From assembly GCF_963576545.1 (NCBI RefSeq), contig NW_026870486.1, positions 124,001 to 188,000 of the forward strand: a stretch of 64,000 nucleotides of DNA. The letters run 5' to 3'. The notes beneath the pieces were generated by a model that saw nothing but the letters and a program-made list of their open reading frames with translations, was not told the DNA's origin and ran no database searches. This DNA is from Limanda limanda. Its lineage: Eukaryota > Chordata > Actinopteri > Pleuronectiformes > Pleuronectidae. Of this stretch, positions 36,087 through 48,830 are shown piece after piece. The translations under genes were made by a program, and so were the position numbers. Each line of letters opens with the position of its first letter. The stretch's first letter is position 1.

Positions 36087-38040
36087 AAGTCTCTCCGACC
36101 TTCACAAAAAAAGTTATTCAAGAATATCTCTTTCTCCTATGTGCTTTCATCCCTAGCCCTAACCCTAACCCTTACGAAAGTCGGAAAAGCTCAAGGATGG
36201 TACCGATCGATGCGCGCTACCCCATTTAGTGGGGGTAGAGCCTACTTGCAAGTCTCTCCGACCTTCACAAAAAAAGTTATTCAAGAATATCTCCTCAGAT
36301 TTGGGGGAATTTCGTCGGTCGACCTCTTCCGAAGGTCGTACAAGCTCGGGGATGGTACCAATCGATCCGCAGGACCCAAATTAGTCCAGATGCAACCACT
36401 TTCCAAGTCTCTCCGACCTTCACAAAAAAAGTTATTCAAGAATATCTCTTTCTCCTATGTGCTTTCATCCCTAACCCTAACCCTAACCCTTCCGAAAGTC
36501 GGAGAAGCTCAAGGATGGTACCGATCGATGCGCGCTACCCCATTTAGTGGGGGTAGAGCCTACTTGCAAGTCTCTCCGACCTTCACAAAAAACGTTATTC
36601 AAGAATATCTCTTTCTCCTATGTGCTTTCATCCCTAACCCTAACCCTAACCCTTCCGAAAGTCGGAGAAGCTCAAGGATGGTACCGATCGATGCGCGCTA
36701 CCCCATTTAGTGGGGGTAGAGCCTACTTGCAAGTCTCTCCGACCTTCACAAAAAAAGTTATTCAAGAATATCTCCTCAGATTTGGGGGAATTTCGTCGGT
36801 CGACCTCTTCCGAAGGTCGTACAAGCTCGGGGATGGTACCAATCGATCTGCAGGACCCAAATTAGTCCAGATGCAACCACTTTCCAAGTCTCTCCGACCT
36901 TCACAAAAAAAGTTATTCAAGAATATCTCTTTCTCCTATGTGCTTTCATCCCTAACCCTAACCCTAACCCTTCCGAAAGTCGGAGAAGCTCAAGGATGGT
37001 ACCGATCGATGCGCGCTACCCCATTTAGTGGGGGTAGAGCCTACTTGCAAGTCTCTCCGACCTTCACAAAAAAAGTTATTCAAGAATATCTCTTTCTCCT
37101 ATGTGCTTTCATCCCTAACCCTAACCCTAACCCTTCCGAAAGTCGGAGAAGCTCAAGGATGGTACCGATCGATGCGCGCTACCCCATTTAGTGGGGGTAG
37201 AGCCTACTTGCAAGTCTCTCCGACCTTCACAAAAAAAGTTATTCAAGAATATCTCCTCAGATTTGGGGGAATTTCGTCGGTCGACCTCTTCCGAAGGTCG
37301 TACAAGCTCGGGGATGGTACCAATCGATCCGCAGGACCCAAATTAGTCCAGATGCAACCACTTTCCAAGTCTCTCCGACCTTCACAAAAAAAGTTATTCA
37401 AGAATATCTCTTTCTCCTATGTGCTTTCATCCCTAACCCTAACCCTAACCCTTCCGAAAGTCGGAGAAGCTCAAGGATGGTACCGATCGATGTGCGCTAC
37501 CCCATTTAGTGGGGGTAGAGCCTACTTGCAAGTCTCTCCGACCTTCACAAAAAAAGTTATTCAAGAATATCTCTTTCTCCTATGTGCTTTCATCCCTAAC
37601 CCTAACCCTAACCCTTCCGAAAGTCGGAGAAGCTCAAAGATGGTACCGATCGATGCGCGCTACCCCATTTAGTGGGGGTAGAGCCTACTTGCAAGTCTCT
37701 CCGACCTTCACAAAAAAAGTTATTCAAGAATATCTCTTTCTCCTATGTGCTTTCATCCCTAACCCTAACCCTAACCCTTCCGAAAGTCGGAGAAGCTCAA
37801 GGATGGTACCGATCGATGCGCGCTACCCCATTTAGTGGGGGTAGAGCCTACTTGCAAGTCTCTCCGACCTTCACAAAAAAAGTTATTCAAGAATATCTCC
37901 TCAGATTTGGGGGAATTTCGTCGGTCGACCTCTTCCGAAGGTCGTACAAGCTCGGGGATGGTACCAATCGATCCGCAGGACCCAAATTAGTCCAGATGCA
38001 ACCACTTTCCAAGTCTCTCCGACCTTCACAAAAAAAGTTA
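36087..38040 (+). repeat. Higher-order block VI, copy 1
   Basis: This block is matched by 39144-41097 at +3057 bp. It starts with the CCCTAGCCC/CCTTACG A monomer and includes B monomers 36250, 36731, 37212 and 37856 (counterparts 39307, 39788, 40269, 40913). AAAGATGG near 37,635 is AAGGATGG in the other copy. Confidence 0.85.
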
Positions 38041-38237
38041 TTCAAGAATATGTCTTTCTCCTATGTGCTTTCATCCCTAACCCTAACCCTAACCCTTCCG
38101 AAAGTCGGAGAAGCTCAAGGATGGTACCGATCGATGCGCGCTACCCCATTTAGTGGGGGTAGAGCCTACTTGCAAGTCTCTCCGACCTTCACAAAAAAAG
38201 TTATTCAAGAATATCTCTTTCTCCTATGTGCTTTCAT

Positions 38238-38258
38238 CCCTAACACTAACCCTAACCC
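38238..38258 (+). repeat. Telomeric tract variant with interrupted second CCC (CCCTAACAC)
   Basis: A C-to-A change breaks the second CCC run, so this tract loses the four-run G4 motif. It recurs exactly 4671 bp away at 42,909. Confidence 0.85.
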
Positions 38259-39143
38259 TTCCGAAAGTCGGAGAAGCTCAAGGATGGTACCGATCGATGC
38301 GCGCTACCCAATTTAGTGGGGGTAGAGCCTACTTGCAAGTCTCTCCGACCTTCACAAAAAAAGTTATTCAAGAATATCTCTTTCTCCTATGTGCTTTCAT
38401 CCCTAACCCTAACCCTAACCCTTCCAAAAGTCGGAGAAGCTCAAGGATGGTACCGATCGATGCGCGTTACCCCATTTAGTGGGGGTAGAGCCTACTTGCA
38501 AGTCTCTCCGACCTTCACAAAAAAAGTTATTCAAGAATATCTCTTTCTCCTATGTGCTTTCATCCCTAACCCTAACCCTAACCCTTCCGAAAGTCGGAGA
38601 AGCTCAAGGATGGTACCGATCGATGCGCGCTACCCCATTTAGTGGGGGTAGAGCCTACTTGCAAGTCTCTCCGACCTTCACAAAAAAAGTTATTCAAGAA
38701 TATCTCTTTCTCCTATGTGCTTTCATCCCTAACCCTAACCCTAACCCTTCCGAAAGTCGGAGAAGCTCAAGGATGGTACCGATCGATGCGCGCTACCCCA
38801 TTTAGTGGGGGTAGAGCCTACTTGCAAGTCTCTCCGACCTTCACAAAAAAAGTTATTCAAGAATATCTCCTCAGATTTGGGGGAATTTCGTCGGTCGACC
38901 TCTTCCGAAGGTCGTACAAGCTCGGGGATGGTACCAATCGATCCGCAGGACCCAAATTAGTCCAGATGCAACCACTTTCCAAGTCTCTCCGACCTTCACA
39001 AAAAAAGTTATTCAAGAATATCTCTTTCTCCTATGTGCTTTCATCCCTAACCCTAACCCTAACCCTTCCGAAAGTCGGAGAAGCTCAAGGATGGTACCGA
39101 TCGATGCGCGCTACCCCATTTAGTGGGGGTAGAGCCTACTTGC

Positions 39144-41097
39144 AAGTCTCTCCGACCTTCACAAAAAAAGTTATTCAAGAATATCTCTTTCTCCTATGTG
39201 CTTTCATCCCTAGCCCTAACCCTAACCCTTACGAAAGTCGGAAAAGCTCAAGGATGGTACCGATCGATGCGCGCTACCCCATTTAGTGGGGGTAGAGCCT
39301 ACTTGCAAGTCTCTCCGACCTTCACAAAAAAAGTTATTCAAGAATATCTCCTCAGATTTGGGGGAATTTCGTCGGTCGACCTCTTCCGAAGGTCGTACAA
39401 GCTCGGGGATGGTACCAATCGATCCGCAGGACCCAAATTAGTCCAGATGCAACCACTTTCCAAGTCTCTCCGACCTTCACAAAAAAAGTTATTCAAGAAT
39501 ATCTCTTTCTCCTATGTGCTTTCATCCCTAACCCTAACCCTAACCCTTCCGAAAGTCGGAGAAGCTCAAGGATGGTACCGATCGATGCGCGCTACCCCAT
39601 TTAGTGGGGGTAGAGCCTACTTGCAAGTCTCTCCGACCTTCACAAAAAACGTTATTCAAGAATATCTCTTTCTCCTATGTGCTTTCATCCCTAACCCTAA
39701 CCCTAACCCTTCCGAAAGTCGGAGAAGCTCAAGGATGGTACCGATCGATGCGCGCTACCCCATTTAGTGGGGGTAGAGCCTACTTGCAAGTCTCTCCGAC
39801 CTTCACAAAAAAAGTTATTCAAGAATATCTCCTCAGATTTGGGGGAATTTCGTCGGTCGACCTCTTCCGAAGGTCGTACAAGCTCGGGGATGGTACCAAT
39901 CGATCTGCAGGACCCAAATTAGTCCAGATGCAACCACTTTCCAAGTCTCTCCGACCTTCACAAAAAAAGTTATTCAAGAATATCTCTTTCTCCTATGTGC
40001 TTTCATCCCTAACCCTAACCCTAACCCTTCCGAAAGTCGGAGAAGCTCAAGGATGGTACCGATCGATGCGCGCTACCCCATTTAGTGGGGGTAGAGCCTA
40101 CTTGCAAGTCTCTCCGACCTTCACAAAAAAAGTTATTCAAGAATATCTCTTTCTCCTATGTGCTTTCATCCCTAACCCTAACCCTAACCCTTCCGAAAGT
40201 CGGAGAAGCTCAAGGATGGTACCGATCGATGCGCGCTACCCCATTTAGTGGGGGTAGAGCCTACTTGCAAGTCTCTCCGACCTTCACAAAAAAAGTTATT
40301 CAAGAATATCTCCTCAGATTTGGGGGAATTTCGTCGGTCGACCTCTTCCGAAGGTCGTACAAGCTCGGGGATGGTACCAATCGATCCGCAGGACCCAAAT
40401 TAGTCCAGATGCAACCACTTTCCAAGTCTCTCCGACCTTCACAAAAAAAGTTATTCAAGAATATCTCTTTCTCCTATGTGCTTTCATCCCTAACCCTAAC
40501 CCTAACCCTTCCGAAAGTCGGAGAAGCTCAAGGATGGTACCGATCGATGTGCGCTACCCCATTTAGTGGGGGTAGAGCCTACTTGCAAGTCTCTCCGACC
40601 TTCACAAAAAAAGTTATTCAAGAATATCTCTTTCTCCTATGTGCTTTCATCCCTAACCCTAACCCTAACCCTTCCGAAAGTCGGAGAAGCTCAAGGATGG
40701 TACCGATCGATGCGCGCTACCCCATTTAGTGGGGGTAGAGCCTACTTGCAAGTCTCTCCGACCTTCACAAAAAAAGTTATTCAAGAATATCTCTTTCTCC
40801 TATGTGCTTTCATCCCTAACCCTAACCCTAACCCTTCCGAAAGTCGGAGAAGCTCAAGGATGGTACCGATCGATGCGCGCTACCCCATTTAGTGGGGGTA
40901 GAGCCTACTTGCAAGTCTCTCCGACCTTCACAAAAAAAGTTATTCAAGAATATCTCCTCAGATTTGGGGGAATTTCGTCGGTCGACCTCTTCCGAAGGTC
41001 GTACAAGCTCGGGGATGGTACCAATCGATCCGCAGGACCCAAATTAGTCCAGATGCAACCACTTTCCAAGTCTCTCCGACCTTCACAAAAAAAGTTA
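39144..41097 (+). repeat. Higher-order block VI, copy 2
   Basis: This is the counterpart of 36087-38040. It lies inside block V copy 1, so the two duplications are nested. Confidence 0.85.
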
Positions 41098-41874
41098 TTC
41101 AAGAATATCTCTTTCTCCTATGTGCTTTCATCCCTAACCCTAACCCTAACCCTTCCAAAAGTCGGAGAAGCTCAAGGATGGTACCGATCGATGCGCGCTA
41201 CCCCATTTAGTGGGGGTAGAGCCTACTTGCAAGTCTCTCCGACCTTCACAAAAAAAGTTATTCAAGAATATCTCTTTCTCCTATGTGCTTTCATCCCTAA
41301 CCCTAACCCTAACCCTTCCGAAAGTCGGAGAAGCTCAAGGATGGTACCGATCGATGCGCGCTACCCCATTTAGTGGGGGTAGAGCCTACTTGCAAGTCTC
41401 TCCGACCTTCACAAAAAAAGTTATTCAAGAATATCTCTTTCTCCTATGTGCTTTCATCCCTAACCCTAACCCTAACCCTTCCGAAAGTCGGAGAAGCTCA
41501 AGGATGGTACCGATCGATGCGCGCTACCCCATTTAGTGGGGGTAGAGCTTACTTGCAAGTCTCTCCGACCTTCACAAAAAAAGTTATTCAAGAATATCTC
41601 CTCAGATTTGGGGGAATTTCGTCGGTCGACCTCTTCCGAAGGTCGTACAAGCTCGGGGATGGTACCAATCGATCCGCAGGACCCAAATTAGTCCAGATGC
41701 AACCACTTTCCAAGTCTCTCCGACCTTCACAAAAAAAGTTATTCAAGAATATCTCTTTCTCCTATGTGCTTTCATCCCTAACCCTAACCCTAACCCTTCC
41801 GAAAGTCGGAGAAGCTCAAGGATGGTACCGATCGATGCGCGCTACCCCATTTAGTGGGGGTAGAGCCTACTTGC

Positions 41875-42801
41875 AAGTCTCTCCGACCTTCACAAAAAAA
41901 GTTATTCAAGAATATCTCCTCAGATTTGGGGGAATTTCGTCGGTCGACCTCTTCCAAAGGTCGTACAAGCTCGGGGATGGTACCAATCGATCTGCAGGAC
42001 CCAAATTAGTCCAGATGCAACCACTTTCCAAGTCTCTCCGACCTTCACAAAAAAAGTTATTCAAGAATATCTCTTTCTCCTATGTGCTTTCATCCCTAAC
42101 CCTAACCCTAACCCTTCCGAAAGTCGGAGAAGCTCAAAGATGGTACCGATCGATGCGCGCTACCCCATTTAGTGGGGGTAGAGCCTACTTGCAAGTCTCT
42201 CCGACCTTCACAAAAAAAGTTATTCAAGAATATCTCTTTCTCCTATGTGCTTTCATCCCTAACCCTAACCCTAACCCTTCCGAAAGTCGGAGAAGCTCAA
42301 GGATGGTACCGATCGATGCGCGCTACCCCATTTAGTGGGGGTAGAGCCTACTTGCAAGTCTCTCCGACCTTCACAAAAAAAGTTATTCAAGAATATCTCT
42401 TTCTCCTATGTGCTTTCATCCCTAACCCTAACCCTAACCCTTCCGAAAGTCGGAGAAGCTCAAAGATGGTACCGATCGATGCGCGCTACCCAATTTAGTG
42501 GGGGTAGAGCCTACTTGCAAGTCTCTCCGACCTTCACAAAAAAAGTTATTCAAGAATATCTCTTTCTCCTATGTGCTTTCATCCCTAACCCTAACCCTAA
42601 CCCTTCCAAAAGTCGGAGAAGCTCAAAGATGGTACCGATCGATGCGCGTTACCCCATTTAGTGGGGGTAGAGCCTACTTGCAAGTCTCTCCGACCTTCAC
42701 AAAAAAAGTTATTCAAGAATATCTCTTTCTCCTATGTGCTTTCATCCCTAACCCTAACCCTAACCCTTCCGAAAGTCGGAGAAGCTCAAGGATGGTACCG
42801 A
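41875..42801 (+). repeat. Mosaic left part (copy of 34.95-35.88 kb)
   Basis: It has the same ordered markers as 34954-35880. Immediately to the right the sequence follows the 38-kb block instead, giving a run of nine A monomers (42030-43496), the longest in the window. Confidence 0.8.
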
Positions 42802-45800
42802 TCGATGCGCGCTACCCCATTTAGTGGGGGTAGAGCCTACTTGCAAGTCTCTCCGACCTTCACAAAAAAAGTTATTCAAGAATATCTCTTTCTCCTATGT
42901 GCTTTCATCCCTAACACTAACCCTAACCCTTCCGAAAGTCGGAGAAGCTCAAGGATGGTACCGATCGATGCGCGCTACCCAATTTAGTGGGGGTAGAGCC
43001 TACTTGCAAGTCTCTCCGACCTTCACAAAAAAAGTTATTCAAGAATATCTCTTTCTCCTATGTGCTTTCATCCCTAACCCTAACCCTAACCCTTCCAAAA
43101 GTCGGAGAAGCTCAAGGATGGTACCGATCGATGCGCGTTACCCCATTTAGTGGGGGTAGAGCCTACTTGCAAGTCTCTCCGACCTTCACAAAAAAAGTTA
43201 TTCAAGAATATCTCTTTCTCCTATGTGCTTTCATCCCTAACCCTAACCCTAACCCTTCCGAAAGTCGGAGAAGCTCAAGGATGGTACCGATCGATGCGCG
43301 CTACCCCATTTAGTGGGGGTAGAGCCTACTTGCAAGTCTCTCCGACCTTCACAAAAAAAGTTATTCAAGAATATCTCTTTCTCCTATGTGCTTTCATCCC
43401 TAACCCTAACCCTAACCCTTCCGAAAGTCGGAGAAGCTCAAGGATGGTACCGATCGATGCGCGCTACCCCATTTAGTGGGGGTAGAGCCTACTTGCAAGT
43501 CTCTCCGACCTTCACAAAAAAAGTTATTCAAGAATATCTCCTCAGATTTGGGGGAATTTCGTCGGTCGACCTCTTCCGAAGGTCGTACAAGCTCGGGGAT
43601 GGTACCAATCGATCCGCAGGACCCAAATTAGTCCAGATGCAACCACTTTCCAAGTCTCTCCGACCTTCACAAAAAAAGTTATTCAAGAATATCTCTTTCT
43701 CCTATGTGCTTTCATCCCTAACCCTAACCCTAACCCTTCCGAAAGTCGGAGAAGCTCAAGGATGGTACCGATCGATGCGCGCTACCCCATTTAGTGGGGG
43801 TAGAGCCTACTTGCAAGTCTCTCCGACCTTCACAAAAAAAGTTATTCAAGAATATCTCTTTCTCCTATGTGCTTTCATCCCTAGCCCTAACCCTAACCCT
43901 TACGAAAGTCGGAAAAGCTCAAGGATGGTACCGATCGATGCGCGCTACCCCATTTAGTGGGGGTAGAGCCTACTTGCAAGTCTCTCCGACCTTCACAAAA
44001 AAAGTTATTCAAGAATATCTCCTCAGATTTGGGGGAATTTCGTCGGTCGACCTCTTCCGAAGGTCGTACAAGCTCGGGGATGGTACCAATCGATCCGCAG
44101 GACCCAAATTAGTCCAGATGCAACCACTTTCCAAGTCTCTCCGACCTTCACAAAAAAAGTTATTCAAGAATATCTCTTTCTCCTATGTGCTTTCATCCCT
44201 AACCCTAACCCTAACCCTTCCGAAAGTCGGAGAAGCTCAAGGATGGTACCGATCGATGCGCGCTACCCCATTTAGTGGGGGTAGAGCCTACTTGCAAGTC
44301 TCTCCGACCTTCACAAAAAACGTTATTCAAGAATATCTCTTTCTCCTATGTGCTTTCATCCCTAACCCTAACCCTAACCCTTCCGAAAGTCGGAGAAGCT
44401 CAAGGATGGTACCGATCGATGCGCGCTACCCCATTTAGTGGGGGTAGAGCCTACTTGCAAGTCTCTCCGACCTTCACAAAAAAAGTTATTCAAGAATATC
44501 TCCTCAGATTTGGGGGAATTTCGTCGGTCGACCTCTTCCGAAGGTCGTACAAGCTCGGGGATGGTACCAATCGATCTGCAGGACCCAAATTAGTCCAGAT
44601 GCAACCACTTTCCAAGTCTCTCCGACCTTCACAAAAAAAGTTATTCAAGAATATCTCTTTCTCCTATGTGCTTTCATCCCTAACCCTAACCCTAACCCTT
44701 CCGAAAGTCGGAGAAGCTCAAGGATGGTACCGATCGATGCGCGCTACCCCATTTAGTGGGGGTAGAGCCTACTTGCAAGTCTCTCCGACCTTCACAAAAA
44801 AAGTTATTCAAGAATATCTCTTTCTCCTATGTGCTTTCATCCCTAACCCTAACCCTAACCCTTCCGAAAGTCGGAGAAGCTCAAGGATGGTACCGATCGA
44901 TGCGCGCTACCCCATTTAGTGGGGGTAGAGCCTACTTGCAAGTCTCTCCGACCTTCACAAAAAAAGTTATTCAAGAATATCTCCTCAGATTTGGGGGAAT
45001 TTCGTCGGTCGACCTCTTCCGAAGGTCGTACAAGCTCGGGGATGGTACCAATCGATCCGCAGGACCCAAATTAGTCCAGATGCAACCACTTTCCAAGTCT
45101 CTCCGACCTTCACAAAAAAAGTTATTCAAGAATATCTCTTTCTCCTATGTGCTTTCATCCCTAACCCTAACCCTAACCCTTCCGAAAGTCGGAGAAGCTC
45201 AAGGATGGTACCGATCGATGTGCGCTACCCCATTTAGTGGGGGTAGAGCCTACTTGCAAGTCTCTCCGACCTTCACAAAAAAAGTTATTCAAGAATATCT
45301 CTTTCTCCTATGTGCTTTCATCCCTAACCCTAACCCTAACCCTTCCGAAAGTCGGAGAAGCTCAAGGATGGTACCGATCGATGCGCGCTACCCCATTTAG
45401 TGGGGGTAGAGCCTACTTGCAAGTCTCTCCGACCTTCACAAAAAAAGTTATTCAAGAATATCTCTTTCTCCTATGTGCTTTCATCCCTAACCCTAACCCT
45501 AACCCTTCCGAAAGTCGGAGAAGCTCAAGGATGGTACCGATCGATGCGCGCTACCCCATTTAGTGGGGGTAGAGCCTACTTGCAAGTCTCTCCGACCTTC
45601 ACAAAAAAAGTTATTCAAGAATATCTCCTCAGATTTGGGGGAATTTCGTCGGTCGACCTCTTCCGAAGGTCGTACAAGCTCGGGGATGGTACCAATCGAT
45701 CCGCAGGACCCAAATTAGTCCAGATGCAACCACTTTCCAAGTCTCTCCGACCTTCACAAAAAAAGTTATTCAAGAATATCTCTTTCTCCTATGTGCTTTC

Positions 45801-46545
45801 ATCCCTAACCCTAACCCTAACCCTTCCAAAAGTCGGAGAAGCTCAAGGATGGTACCGATCGATGCGCGCTACCCCATTTAGTGGGGGTAGAGCCTACTTG
45901 CAAGTCTCTCCGACCTTCACAAAAAAAGTTATTCAAGAATATCTCTTTCTCCTATGTGCTTTCATCCCTAACCCTAACCCTAACCCTTCCGAAAGTCGGA
46001 GAAGCTCAAGGATGGTACCGATCGATGCGCGCTACCCCATTTAGTGGGGGTAGAGCCTACTTGCAAGTCTCTCCGACCTTCACAAAAAAAGTTATTCAAG
46101 AATATCTCTTTCTCCTATGTGCTTTCATCCCTAACCCTAACCCTAACCCTTCCGAAAGTCGGAGAAGCTCAAGGATGGTACCGATCGATGCGCGCTACCC
46201 CATTTAGTGGGGGTAGAGCTTACTTGCAAGTCTCTCCGACCTTCACAAAAAAAGTTATTCAAGAATATCTCCTCAGATTTGGGGGAATTTCGTCGGTCGA
46301 CCTCTTCCGAAGGTCGTACAAGCTCGGGGATGGTACCAATCGATCCGCAGGACCCAAATTAGTCCAGATGCAACCACTTTCCAAGTCTCTCCGACCTTCA
46401 CAAAAAAAGTTATTCAAGAATATCTCTTTCTCCTATGTGCTTTCATCCCTAACCCTAACCCTAACCCTTCCGAAAGTCGGAGAAGCTCAAGGATGGTACC
46501 GATCGATGCGCGCTACCCCATTTAGTGGGGGTAGAGCCTACTTGC
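42741..46545 (+). repeat. Higher-order block V, copy 2
   Basis: This is the counterpart of 38070-41874. B monomers at 43497, 43978, 44459, 44940, 45584 and 46228 lie exactly 4671 bp after those at 38826-41557. Confidence 0.9.
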
Positions 46546-46871
46546 AAGTCTCTCCGACCTTCACAAAAAAAGTTATTCAAGAATATCTCTTTCTCCTATG
46601 TGCTTTCATCCCTAACCCTAACCCTAACCCTTCCGAAAGTCGGAGAAGCTCAAGGATGGTACCGATCGATGCGCGCTACCCCATTTAGTGGGGGTAGAGC
46701 CTACTTGCAAGTCTCTCCGACCTTCACAAAAAAAGTTATTCAAGAATATCTCTTTCTCCTATGTGCTTTCATCCCTAACCCTAACCCTAACCCTTCCGAA
46801 AGTCGGAGAAGCTCAAAGATGGTACCGATCGATGCGCGCTACCCCATTTAGTGGGGGTAGAGCCTACTTGC

Positions 46872-48830
46872 AAGTCTCTCCGACCTTCACAAAAAAAGTT
46901 ATTCAAGAATATCTCCTCAGATTTGGGGGAATTTCGTCGGTCGACCTCTTCCGAAGGTCGTACAAGCTCGGGGATGGTACCAATCGATCCGCAGGACCCA
47001 AATTAGTCCAGATGCAACCACTTTCCAAGTCTCTCCGACCTTCACAAAAAAAGTTATTCAAGAATATCTCTTTCTCCTATGTGCTTTCATCCCTAACCCT
47101 AACCCTAACCCTTCCAAAAGTCGGAGAAGCTCAAGGATGGTACCGATCGATGCGCGCTACCCCATTTAGTGGGGGTAGAGCCTACTTGCAAGTCTCTCCG
47201 ACCTTCACAAAAAAAGTTATTCAAGAATATCTCTTTCTCCTATGTGCTTTCATCCCTAACCCTAACCCTAACCCTTCCGAAAGTCGGAGAAGCTCAAGGA
47301 TGGTACCGATCGATGCGCGCTACCCCATTTAGTGGGGGTAGAGCCTACTTGCAAGTCTCTCCGACCTTCACAAAAAAAGTTATTCAAGAATATTTCTTTC
47401 TCCTATGTGCTTTCATCCCTAACCCTAACCCTAACCCTTCCGAAAGTCGGAGAAGCTCAAGGATGGTACCGATCGATGCGCGCTACCCCATTTAGTGGGG
47501 GTAGAGCCTACTTGCAAGTCTCTCCGACCTTCACAAAAAAAGTTATTCAAGAATATCTCCTCAGATTTGGGGGAATTTCGTCGGTCGACCTCTTCCGAAG
47601 GTCGTACAAGCTCGGGGATGGTACCAATCGATCCGCAGGACCCAAATTAGTCCAGATGCAACCACTTTTCAAGTCTCTCCGACCTTCACAAAAAAAGTTA
47701 TTCAAGAATATCTCTTTCTCCTATGTGCTTTCATCCCTAACCCTAACCCTAACCCTTCCGAAAGTCGGAGAAGCTCAAGGATGGTACCGATCGATGCGCG
47801 CTACCCCATTTAGTGGGGGTAGAGCCTACTTGCAAGTCTCTCCGACCTTCACAAAAAAAGTTATTCAAGAATATCTCTTTCTCCTATGTGCTTTCATCCC
47901 TAACCCTAACCCTAACCCTTCCGAAAGTCGGAGAAGCTCAAGGATGGTACCGATCGATGCGCGCAACCCCATTTAGTGGGGGTAGAGCCTACTTGCAAGT
48001 CTCTCCGACCTTCACAAAAAAAGTTATTCAAGAATATCTCCTCAGATTTGGGGGAATTTCGTCGGTCGACCTCTTCCGAAGGTCGTACAAGCTCGGGGAT
48101 GGTACCAATCGATCCGCAGGACCCAAATTAGTCCAGATGCAACCACTTTCCAAGTCTCTCCGACCTTCACAAAAAAAGTTATTCAAGAATATCTCTTTCT
48201 CCTATGTGCTTTCATCCCTAACCCTAACCCTAACCCTTCCGAAAGTCGGAGAAGCTCAAGGATGGTACCGATCGATGCGCGCTACCCCATTTAGTGGGGG
48301 TAGAGCCTACTTGCAAGTCTCTCCGACCTTCACAAAAAAAGTTATTCAAGAATATCTCTTTCTCCTATGTGCTTTCATCCCTAACCCTAACCCTAACCCT
48401 TCCGAAAGTCGGAGAAGCTCAAGGATGGTACCGATCGATGTGCGCTACCCCATTTAGTGGGGGTAGAGCCTACTTGCAAGTCTCTCCGACCTTCACAAAA
48501 AAAGTTATTCAAGAATATCTCTTTCTCCTATGTGCTTTCATCCCTAACCCTAACCCTAACCCTTCCGAAAGTCGGAGAAGCTCAAGGATGGTACCGATCG
48601 ATGCGCGCTACCCCATTTAGTGGGGGTAGAGCCTACTTGCAAGTCTCTCCGACCTTCACAAAAAAGGTTATTCAAGAATATCTCCTCAGATTTGGGGGAA
48701 TTTCGTCGGTCGACCTCTTCCGAAGGTCGTACAAGCTCGGGGATGGTACCAATCGATCCGCAGGACCCAAATTAGTCCAGATGCAACCACTTTCCAAGTC
48801 TCTCCGACCTTCACAAAAAAAGTTATTCAA
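46872..48830 (+). repeat. Higher-order block VII, copy 1
   Basis: This block is matched by 53936-55894 at +7064 bp. Shared markers are TTCCAAAAG (47,114/54,178), AATATTTCTTTC (47,390/54,454), GCGCAACC (47,964/55,028), GATGTGCGC and A6GG in the A-derived start of the B at 48641/55705. The A after copy 1 carries AATATGTCTTTC, absent in copy 2. Confidence 0.85.

Larger units (their letters stand above)
32370..37211 (+). repeat. 4997-bp higher-order repeat, copy 2
   Basis: This tandem copy directly follows copy 1. By eye it differs at only a few bases: CCCTTACCC and CCTTCAGAAAG near 33,723-33,748 are private to this copy, and GATGCGCGC (37,170) replaces GATGTGCGC (32,173). The match ends at the B at 37212, which lacks the ATCTTCTCAG/CTCTTTCG changes of its counterpart at 32215. 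Confidence 0.92.
38070..41874 (+). repeat. Higher-order block V, copy 1
   Basis: This block is matched by 42741-46545 at exactly +4671 bp (22 A + 7 B). Shared markers are CTAACACTAACC (38,240/42,911), CCCAATTT, TTCCAAAAG, GCGTTACC, CCCTAGCCC with CCTTACG (39,208/43,879), A6CG, and GAGCTTACTT near 41,546/46,217. The B at 41875 is the first to break the match. Confidence 0.9.
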
